NCBI GenBank assembly: GCA_039033415.1
Contig: JBCCCR010000042.1
Coordinates: 1 to 44,541, forward strand
Reading direction: 5' to 3'
Source: Pseudomonadota bacterium
GTDB lineage: Bacteria > Pseudomonadota > Gammaproteobacteria > Xanthomonadales > SZUA-38
Length of the DNA stretch: 44,541 nt
Both the position numbers and the translations under genes were made by a program. Position 1 is the first letter of the stretch. Each line of letters opens with the position of its first letter. Shown here one piece after another: positions 25,814 to 32,829 of this stretch. The notes under the pieces were generated by a model. That model saw nothing but the letters and a program-made list of their open reading frames with translations, was not told the DNA's origin and searched no databases.

Positions 25814-27457
25814 TCACATGTTGGAGTAGTTGGGCCCGCCACCGCCCTCGGGGGTGACCCAATTGATGTTCTGCGACGGGTCTTTGATGTCACAGGTCTT
25901 GCAGTGGACGCAGTTTTGGGCGTTGATCTGAAACCTTGGACCCGCCTCTTCTTCCACCACTTCATAAACCCCAGCGGGGCAGTAGCGCTGCGCAGGCTCC
26001 GCGTAGTGGGGCAGGTTGACCTGAATCGGGATCTCCGGATTGGTCAGCTTGAGGTGCACCGGCTGGTCCTCTTCATGGTTGGTACTGGACAGGAACACGG
26101 ACGACAGGAGATCAAAGCTGATCTCGCCGTCAGGCTTCGGGTAATCGATTTCCTTAAACTCACCGGCCGGCTTCAGCGCCGCGTGGTCCGGCACGGGATG
26201 CTGCCAGGTGAAGGGCAGCCGACCGCCGAAAATATTTTGGTCCAGCCAGGTGAATCCGGCGCCGAAGAAGGTGCCGAACTTGGCCAGTGCCGGCTCAAAG
26301 TTTCGCGTCCGATGAAGCTCCTCGTGAACCCAGGAGCGGCTCACCGCTGAGTCAAACGATTCGAGAGTCGACGGCGCGTCCTCGCGCCCAAGCGCCTCGA
26401 AAGCCGCTTCCGCGGCCAGCATGCCCGTCTTGATCGCCGTGTGCGTGCCTTTGATCTTGGCGGGATTGAGGAAACCCGCGTCGCAGCCAACCAGCATGCC
26501 ACCGGGAAAGCTCAGCCGAGGCAACGCCTGCAGGCCGCCCTTGTTGACCGCCCGGGCCCCGTAGCCGGCGCGCTTACCGTCTTTGAGATAGCGGGCAATT
26601 GCCGGGTGATGCTTCCAGCGCTGAAACTCTTTAAAAGGGTGCAGGTAGGGGTTGTCGTAACCGAGGCCCAGCACAAAGCCGAGCGAGACCTGCTGATCAC
26701 CGAAGTGATACAGAAAGCCGCCGCCTTCCGTATGGCCCTCGAGCGGCCACCCCAGCGTATGCACCACCAGTCCGGGCTCGTGCAGCTCCTTCGGGATGGT
26801 CCACAGCTCCTTGAGGCCAATGCCGTAGTGCGGCGGGCCTGACTCACTGCGAAGATCGAAGCGCTCGATCAGCCGCTTGCCGAGGTGGCCCCGAACCCCC
26901 TCAGCAAAAATGGTGTAGCGCGCCCGCAGCTCATAGCCGGGCTCAAAGCTGCCTTTCTGCGAGCCGTCCCGGGCGATGCCCATGTCTCCGGTCAGTACAC
27001 CTTTAACCTCACCGTCTTCCTCGATGAACTCCGACGCCGCAAAGCCAGGAAACACGTTGACCTCCAGGCCCTCCGCGTGCTCGCCGAGCCAGCGGCACAG
27101 CGTGCCCAGGCTGATGATGTAGTTGCCATGGTTGCGCATGGGCTTCGGGATCAGGAAATCCGGGATTCGGGTGCTTTTGCTGTCGGAGCGAAGGTAGTGA
27201 AAGTCGTCTCCGGTGACTTCGGTATTGACGGGTGCCCCAAGCTCTTTCCAGTTAGGAATCAGCTCGTTGAGCCCACGGGGTTCCAACACCGCGCCCGAGA
27301 CGATATGGGCGCCGATCTCCGACCCCTTCTCCACCAGACAGACGCTGACGTCCCGTCCGCTTTCCTCGGCGAGCTGACGCAGGCGGATCGCCGTGGCGAG
27401 ACCGGCAGGACCACCGCCAACCACCACCACATCAAACTCCATCGATTCACGTTCCAT
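25814..27457 (-). CDS. Electron transfer flavoprotein-ubiquinone oxidoreductase
   Basis: Passes electrons from reduced ETF through FAD and a 4Fe-4S cluster to ubiquinone in the inner membrane. 547 residues, normal size. The FAD-binding motif VVVVGGGPAGLATAIRL lies near the N-terminus. Typical ETF-QO regions GTHTAIKTGMLAAEA and FFGAGFTWLDQ follow, and the 4Fe-4S site is in the C-terminal ferredoxin-like domain (YCPAGVYE and NCVHCKTCDIKDP). I chose the ATG at 27457; a second ATG five codons later is also possible. It is divergent from the CoA-transferase genes, with 94 bases between, and complements EtfBA at 16672-18353. Confidence 0.96.
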   Translation of the reverse strand: MERESMEFDVVVVGGGPAGLATAIRLRQLAEESGRDVSVCLVEKGSEIGAHIVSGAVLEPRGLNELIPNWKELGAPVNTEVTGDDFHYLRSDSKSTRIPDFLIPKPMRNHGNYIISLGTLCRWLGEHAEGLEVNVFPGFAASEFIEEDGEVKGVLTGDMGIARDGSQKGSFEPGYELRARYTIFAEGVRGHLGKRLIERFDLRSESGPPHYGIGLKELWTIPKELHEPGLVVHTLGWPLEGHTEGGGFLYHFGDQQVSLGFVLGLGYDNPYLHPFKEFQRWKHHPAIARYLKDGKRAGYGARAVNKGGLQALPRLSFPGGMLVGCDAGFLNPAKIKGTHTAIKTGMLAAEAAFEALGREDAPSTLESFDSAVSRSWVHEELHRTRNFEPALAKFGTFFGAGFTWLDQNIFGGRLPFTWQHPVPDHAALKPAGEFKEIDYPKPDGEISFDLLSSVFLSSTNHEEDQPVHLKLTNPEIPIQVNLPHYAEPAQRYCPAGVYEVVEEEAGPRFQINAQNCVHCKTCDIKDPSQNINWVTPEGGGGPNYSNM

Positions 27458-27551
27458 GCAATACCCTGAATGCCTGAATTTTTTGCGCGGGGTATGATAC
27501 CAACTGCGCCAAGCGAAGCGCAGACTTTGGGGCCATCGTGGGGAACGATCG

Positions 27552-28247
27552 TTGAACAAAATCTTCGACAACGCTGAGGCGGCGTTGGACGGACTGCTGG
27601 CTGACGGCATGACCATCCTGGCCGGCGGCTTCGGACTGTGCGGCATTCCGGAAAATCTGATTTCGGCACTGGTGACCGCCGGCACGCGGGACCTGACCGT
27701 CGTGTCGAACAACGCCGGCGTCGACGGCTTCGGCCTGGGGCTGCTGCTGGAAACGCGTCAGATCAAAAAAATGGTGTCGTCTTATGTCGGCGAGAACAAG
27801 CTTTTTGAGCAGCTTTACCTGAACAATGAGCTGGAACTGGAGTTCAACCCGCAGGGTACGCTTGCTGAGCGACTGCGGGCGGGGGGTGCGGGCATCCCGG
27901 GTTTTTACACCAAAACCGGCGTCGGGACGCTCATTGCCGAGGGCAAAGAGCACAAAGAATTCGACGGCGAAACCTACATTCTCGAGCGGGGAATCGTCGG
28001 GGATGTTGCTCTGGTGAAAGCCTGGAAAGGTGATCAGCAGGGCAACCTGATCTACCGAAAGACCGCCCGGAACTTTAATCCGATGGCCGCCACGGCCGGC
28101 AGTGTCACCGTGGCCGAGGTCGAGGAGCTGGTGCCGACCGGCACCCTCGACCCGGATCACATACATACGCCCGGCATCTTCGTGCAGCGTTTGATTGTCG
28201 GCGACCATGAGAAACGTATCGAGCAAAGAACGGTGCGGCCCGGCTGA
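27552..28247 (+). CDS. scoA: 3-oxoacid CoA-transferase subunit A
   Basis: With subunit B it transfers CoA from succinyl-CoA to a 3-oxoacid such as acetoacetate. 231 residues, starting with TTG (preceded by GGGGAAC). The glycine-rich [13 protein letters not shown] and the motif [11 protein letters not shown] are typical of subunit A, as are [10 protein letters not shown] and RKTARNFNP. It forms an operon with subunit B (9-base gap) and is divergent from ETF-QO, fitting the oxidation of fatty acids, ketone bodies or branched-chain amino acids. Confidence 0.93.
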   Translation: MNKIFDNAEAALDGLLADGMTILAGGFGLCGIPENLISALVTAGTRDLTVVSNNAGVDGFGLGLLLETRQIKKMVSSYVGENKLFEQLYLNNELELEFNPQGTLAERLRAGGAGIPGFYTKTGVGTLIAEGKEHKEFDGETYILERGIVGDVALVKAWKGDQQGNLIYRKTARNFNPMAATAGSVTVAEVEELVPTGTLDPDHIHTPGIFVQRLIVGDHEKRIEQRTVRPG

Positions 28248-28256
28248 GGAACAGAT

Positions 28257-28898
28257 ATGCCCTGGAATCGCGAACAAATGGCGGCGAGAGCCGCGCAGGA
28301 GCTTGAAGACGGCTTCTACGTCAATCTAGGTATCGGCATTCCGACGCTGGTGTCAAATTTCATCCCGGAGGGGGTTGACGTCACCCTGCAGTCCGAAAAC
28401 GGCATGCTGGGGATGGGTCCGTTCCCGACGGAAGCCGAGATCGACGCCGACCTGATCAACGCCGGTAAACAGACCATTACCGAGCTCGACCGCACAAGCT
28501 ATTTCTCGTCCGCCGATTCGTTCGGCATGATTCGCGGCGGCCATATCGACCTGTCGATACTGGGCGCGATGGAGGTGGCGCAGAACGGCGACCTGGCCAA
28601 CTGGATGATCCCGGGCAAGATGGTGAAAGGCATGGGCGGCGCCATGGATCTGGTGGCGGGCGTCAAGCGGGTCGTGGTGCTGATGGACCACACGAGCAAG
28701 TCCGGCGCGCCAAAGCTGCTAAGGGCCTGTACGCTGCCGCTCACCGGCCAGGCCGTCGTGGACATGGTGATTACCAACCTCGGCGTGTTCACCATTGCCG
28801 ACGGCGAGATGAGGCTCGTGGAGCTGGCGCCGGAGGTGACGCTGCCGATCGTTCACGACAGCACCGAAGCGGAATTTACCAGCGCCGTCGAAGCCTGA
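28257..28898 (+). CDS. scoB: 3-oxoacid CoA-transferase subunit B
   Basis: 213 residues. The catalytic glutamate that forms the enzyme-CoA thioester is Glu47 in QSENGMLGMG. Other family motifs are VNLGIGIPT, GGHIDLSILGAMEV and GMGGAMDLV. It follows subunit A and is probably co-transcribed with it. The specificity (acetoacetate or 3-oxoadipate) cannot be decided from sequence alone; the ETF-QO neighbour favours acetoacetate or a related 3-oxoacid. Confidence 0.94.
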   Translation: MPWNREQMAARAAQELEDGFYVNLGIGIPTLVSNFIPEGVDVTLQSENGMLGMGPFPTEAEIDADLINAGKQTITELDRTSYFSSADSFGMIRGGHIDLSILGAMEVAQNGDLANWMIPGKMVKGMGGAMDLVAGVKRVVVLMDHTSKSGAPKLLRACTLPLTGQAVVDMVITNLGVFTIADGEMRLVELAPEVTLPIVHDSTEAEFTSAVEA

Positions 28899-28975
28899 TG
28901 GGTCGATTCTGTTCCGCCCAGTAGGCCGCTGCTCGCAACACCGCAGGCCGCGGTGATCTGCTAGGCTACCGTGGT

Positions 28976-30247
28976 ATGCGGGGCAATGACCGAACCACTC
29001 AGACAAGCCTGAGCCACCCAGCCTGGGGGCTGATCCTTGGCCTGCTCGCCTTGAGCGTGATCAGCACCGCCGTCCACGCGCAATCCGATGGACCTGCGGT
29101 CGGTGGCGGCCGCACCACGGTGGGCCAGGACATCGCGGCGAGCCGAGAAAACCTTCGCGCGCTTATCCGAGAGCACGGCGGGGACAGTCTGGCGGTCGCC
29201 CGCGAGCGATCCCGACTCGGTTCGCTCCTCTATCTGGACAACCAGTCTCTGGCCGCCACTCGCCAGCTCCAAACGGCTCTGCCCGCGCTGCAGCGCAAGC
29301 TCGGTCTGTTTCACCCGCAGCTTGTCGAGCCGCTGGGCTACCTGGGCCTGAGCCAGCAGGCGCTGGGACTCAACGAAGCCGCGGCTGACTCGCTCACCCG
29401 GGCTCAGCACATTACCCACCGCTCGCTGGGCACGCTGAACGAAAATCAGATTCCGCTGGTCTATTCCAAGGCGGACGCGATACAGGCTTCGGGCGATATG
29501 TGGCAAGCCGAGCAGCTCCAATACATGGTGTATCGCCTGCATGAACATAATTTTGGACCCGCAGCAGCCGAGACGCTCGGGGCGCTGAACCGGCTGGGCA
29601 CCTGGTTGACCCGAGCCGGACGAACCCGCCCCGCACTCACCCTGTACCGCCTGGCGCTCCGCGACATGCTCGATGAAAACGGCAACGACACGCCCGAAAT
29701 GGCGCCGCTGCTGGAGGGCATGGCAAGGACGTTCCTGTTTACCTACGGCGTCCGCGGCCGTTCGCTCAATCTGCTGCAGCGCGTCGTAAATCTCACCGAG
29801 AGCTTTCCGGACAATTTTGGTCCGGGCGATCGATTCATGGCGAATCTCCAGCTCGGCGATACGCTGCTGCTGTTTTCGCTGGAGAGAGATGCGCTCAAGC
29901 GCTACACCAATGCCTGGCGCATCGCCGACGAAAGCCCGGTATTGGGAGACTGGGAACGTCGCCAGTTCACCGACCGGAAACTCGTCGCGGGACCGTTTAT
30001 GGAGCTGACCGAAGACGGCGTAAAAACGCAGACCTGGTTTCGTTTTCGCTTCGATCTACGTCCCGACGGGCGGCCAGGCAAGGTCAAGCTCGTCGACACC
30101 AATGCGCTGGCAGGTGTGGTCAGTCAGACAATCGCCCGCTTTCGTGCCGCGCGTTTCCGGCCCCTGATTGTGGATGGCGTGCCGCAGCCTCGCACCGAGC
30201 AGGAGATTCTCGTCGCCTATCGGGGCATCAGTCGGATCGGCAGCTAG
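28976..30247 (+). CDS. Secreted TPR protein with TonB-like C-terminus
   Basis: 423 residues. A hydrophobic signal (about 17-36, ends VHAQ) is followed by a helical TPR-like region (about 50-320) with Ala/Leu helix pairs such as PLGYLGLSQQALGLNEAA and LNRLGTWLTRAGRTRPALTL. The last 80 residues (FRFDLRPDGRPGKVKLVD, then TIARFRAARFRPLIVDGVP) resemble the TonB C-terminal domain seen in TonB-family proteins. Because it appears to lack the proline-rich TonB spacer, it is probably a periplasmic protein rather than a true energy transducer. The ATG at 28976 lies 77 bases after scoB; co-transcription is possible. Convergent with the FG-GAP gene. Confidence 0.8.
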   Translation: MRGNDRTTQTSLSHPAWGLILGLLALSVISTAVHAQSDGPAVGGGRTTVGQDIAASRENLRALIREHGGDSLAVARERSRLGSLLYLDNQSLAATRQLQTALPALQRKLGLFHPQLVEPLGYLGLSQQALGLNEAAADSLTRAQHITHRSLGTLNENQIPLVYSKADAIQASGDMWQAEQLQYMVYRLHEHNFGPAAAETLGALNRLGTWLTRAGRTRPALTLYRLALRDMLDENGNDTPEMAPLLEGMARTFLFTYGVRGRSLNLLQRVVNLTESFPDNFGPGDRFMANLQLGDTLLLFSLERDALKRYTNAWRIADESPVLGDWERRQFTDRKLVAGPFMELTEDGVKTQTWFRFRFDLRPDGRPGKVKLVDTNALAGVVSQTIARFRAARFRPLIVDGVPQPRTEQEILVAYRGISRIGS

Positions 30248-30284
30248 GCGGTTTTCTTGGTGCGTCTCAGAGGACGCTCACCGC

Positions 30285-32024
30285 TCAAAACTGCTCAAAA
30301 CTGTCGACAAACAGCGGCTCGGCCAGCGTAGTGCCGTTAAGAATAATCAGATTCCCCACGTCCACCGCGTCCGGCGCCAGGCCGTTCCCGACCATCTCGT
30401 TGGTGATAATGTCCGTCCGCCCGTCTTGATTGATGTCACCCGCCGCTCCGCTGTACGCGAGCGTGTCACCCTCGTCGTTCGCGCCCTGACGTCCGCGGCC
30501 GCCGTAGACCTCGGTCATGCGCAACGCCGACGGTGGCGGCAAAGCGCCAGGCGCCAGATCGATCAACGGAGGCCAACCTTGGGTCGATCCAAACAGGACG
30601 TGGATCGTTCCGGCAAAGATGCGGCCGAACGGCGCGTCGTGGGGTGAGCTGAAGGCAAGGTCGGCGATACCATCCCCGTCAAAGTCGCCGTGCATAGCCG
30701 TGTCGGCGCCGATTGCGCCGGTAATGGGGCCATAGATGCGCGACTCAACGAGCCCAGGCGGCGGATTGTCGAGGCTGAAGGTCAGGCCTTTTAACGTCGC
30801 GGCATCGAACAGCACGTGCCCAACCCCGCTGCCAAATCCTCGGCCCGGCGCGCTCCCGGTGAGATCTCCGACAAACACGTCAGCGCTGCCGTTGTTGTCG
30901 TAGTCGAGCCCGGCCAGTATCTCCTCGCCAAAAACGTCGTTGATGGTGGTGCCGGTTATGGCGCTCACGCCGCCGGTGGCAGCGAGCGGATCGATCAGAA
31001 GCGGACTGGGCCAGGCGCCGGCGGGAAAGTTGTCATCCCAGATAATGTGCATGGTGCCGCGCGGCGTGCCGCCGCGGCCGCTCGCCGGTTCCGTTCGCGG
31101 CACCGGTCCCAGGCTGCCCCCGGCTCGATTGAGCGCCGTTGCCGCGAGCACCTCGGCCGTGCCGTTGCCGTCGAGATCTGCCACCTGAACCGTGGCGCCA
31201 AAGTGGGCGTCGCGCACGCTCCCGGGAGAGAGGATCTGAGCCAGATTGCCGGCCAGCGGGAATCCCGGCTGATTGGCCTGCCCGGCGTCCACCGCCAGCG
31301 TTTGGTTTAGATGAGGTCCGCCGCGGATCACGTAAACGCGGCCGATGTGGTCCGCACCAGTGCCGAACTGGTCGGCACCCACCGCAATGTCCAGCACGCT
31401 GTCACCGGTGATATCCCCGGTGCGTGCCCACATACACATCCGGTCCTGAACGTCGCTGCCGAACAGCGTAAAGAGGTTGACCCCTGGTGGCGGTGCTGCC
31501 AGGTTGAGCGCCGTCCCCGCCTGCGCCAGCGTCTTTAGGCCCGCGCTGCCGACAACAATGGTGATCGCGCCGGCGCCGGTGCGGCCGCTGACCGGCGTAA
31601 AATCCTGGCGGCAGATCAGCAGATCGGCCAGTCCGTCGCCGGTGACGTCGTCTATCCAGATTTCGCTGCCGACGTGTTCGTTGGCCTGGGTACCGGGTAT
31701 CTCCAGAATCGCCGGGTCGTCGACCGCCGTGTCCAGGGAGCCGCCGATATTCCCGTCGCCAAACACCAGATAAACGCGACCGGCCTGCAAAAGCGCGCCC
31801 GCGGGCGCCTGGAACGCCGCAAAACCGTAGTCCGGGATTCCATCACCGTCGACGTCACCGCCGCCAGCCACCGGCAGCCCGGCCTTGCCTGAACCGATGG
31901 AGCCATACACGCGGGTTAGGACGTTACTGTCGTCGCCGGTTGCAGCGAGGTCGATACGGTGTGTGGGCTGGGCGAACAGCGGTGCTGCCGCAAGCAGTAA
32001 GCAGCCGAAGCAAAAAGGTTTCAA
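30285..32024 (-). CDS. Secreted FG-GAP/integrin-like repeat protein
   Basis: 579 residues with a signal peptide (about 1-18, ends LFAQ). At least seven calcium-binding-loop motifs recur: DVDGDGIPD, DVTGDGLAD, DITGDSVLD, DLDGNGTAE, DYDNNGSAD, DFDGDGIAD and DINQDGRTD, each close to a GRVYV-type strand. This is the FG-GAP beta-propeller pattern of extracellular adhesion-like proteins. The C-terminus ends LFVDSFEQF. Tails of the form IF-x-DGFE recur on exported proteins of this bacterial group, as I recall, and could be a sorting or processing signal. A 10-bp tandem duplication (AGTTTTGAGC twice) spans the stop and has changed the last residues. No neighbour clearly shares its role. Confidence 0.85.
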   Translation of the reverse strand: MKPFCFGCLLLAAAPLFAQPTHRIDLAATGDDSNVLTRVYGSIGSGKAGLPVAGGGDVDGDGIPDYGFAAFQAPAGALLQAGRVYLVFGDGNIGGSLDTAVDDPAILEIPGTQANEHVGSEIWIDDVTGDGLADLLICRQDFTPVSGRTGAGAITIVVGSAGLKTLAQAGTALNLAAPPPGVNLFTLFGSDVQDRMCMWARTGDITGDSVLDIAVGADQFGTGADHIGRVYVIRGGPHLNQTLAVDAGQANQPGFPLAGNLAQILSPGSVRDAHFGATVQVADLDGNGTAEVLAATALNRAGGSLGPVPRTEPASGRGGTPRGTMHIIWDDNFPAGAWPSPLLIDPLAATGGVSAITGTTINDVFGEEILAGLDYDNNGSADVFVGDLTGSAPGRGFGSGVGHVLFDAATLKGLTFSLDNPPPGLVESRIYGPITGAIGADTAMHGDFDGDGIADLAFSSPHDAPFGRIFAGTIHVLFGSTQGWPPLIDLAPGALPPPSALRMTEVYGGRGRQGANDEGDTLAYSGAAGDINQDGRTDIITNEMVGNGLAPDAVDVGNLIILNGTTLAEPLFVDSFEQF

Positions 32025-32146
32025 GCGTCGTGTCCGAAGATCCAGATGGCCTTAAGTTTAGCAATCCGCCGTTGGCTGCCAACCCTGGAGGGCCCCCCGC
32101 CTCGGTGGGGCATAATGGCAACACGAAAATGCATCAGGAGCCCACC

Positions 32147-32575
32147 ATGGCAGAACTCAAGACCCGGCAAAACGCCGCGGACGTCAAGAGTTTCCTAAAG
32201 GGTGTGAAAGACCCAAAGCGTCGAGAGGATGCGCTGGCGATGCTCGATATCATGGGTGAGCTGACCGGAGAGACGCCCCGCATGTGGGGCAGCAGCATCG
32301 TCGGCTTTGGGAAATACCACTACGTGTATGAAAGCGGCCGCGAAGGCGACTGGATGGCCACGGGCTTTAGCCCCCGAAAGCAGGCGCTGACGCTCTACAT
32401 CATGAGCGGTTTTTCCGGCGAGGACGGGCTCATGGAAAAACTGGGTACTTTTAAGACCGGCAAGTCTTGTCTTTACGTCAAGCGCCTGGAAGACGTTCAC
32501 CTGCCGACGCTCAAGAAGCTGATCACGAAGTCTTACCGGCACATCAAAAAGAAATACGCCTCAACGGCCAGCTAG
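32147..32575 (+). CDS. DUF1801 (YdhG-like) domain protein
   Basis: 142 residues, cytoplasmic. The DUF1801 pattern is clear: WGSSIVGFGKYHYVYESGREG, given here as GSSIVGFGKYHY, then WMATGFSPRKQALTLYIMSGF and LGTFKTGKSCLYVKRLEDV. Function unknown; the fold is related to CyaY/YjbR-like proteins. I chose the ATG at 32147 because CAGGAG stands seven bases before it; an in-frame ATG 18 bases upstream is less likely. Single gene between the FG-GAP gene and the TonB receptor. Confidence 0.88.
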   Translation: MAELKTRQNAADVKSFLKGVKDPKRREDALAMLDIMGELTGETPRMWGSSIVGFGKYHYVYESGREGDWMATGFSPRKQALTLYIMSGFSGEDGLMEKLGTFKTGKSCLYVKRLEDVHLPTLKKLITKSYRHIKKKYASTAS

Positions 32576-32829
32576 TGGTCCGCTTGGCCTGGGGTAAACC
32601 GGCCTGAAGTGGAGGCTGGAACCGGATGCAGGCCTGTTGCACGGGGCCTGAACTGTTTTCGAGTGCCAATCGATGCGCCGGAAGAGCGAGTCATCACACG
32701 CTGCTGCCAGCCTCCACATCACGCCGGTCTACCCATACGACAACGCGCGCGGTCGCGAGTTGCGTCGCTTTGCTTACATTACGGCCACGAGCCCGCCGCG
32801 CTTGAGTGTCGTCTCACATTAGACGCAGG
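32576..32829. other. 254-bp gap without recognised feature
   Basis: Lies between the DUF1801 gene and the convergent 3' end of the TonB receptor. I see no gene, tRNA, strong hairpin with T-run or clear promoter. Codon-like GC periodicity is weaker here than in the neighbouring genes. Confidence 0.5.

Noticed and set aside
27458-27551. Divergent promoters between ETF-QO and scoA
   Set aside because: TATGAT is present on the plus strand, but no matching -35 box at 16-18 bases on either strand.
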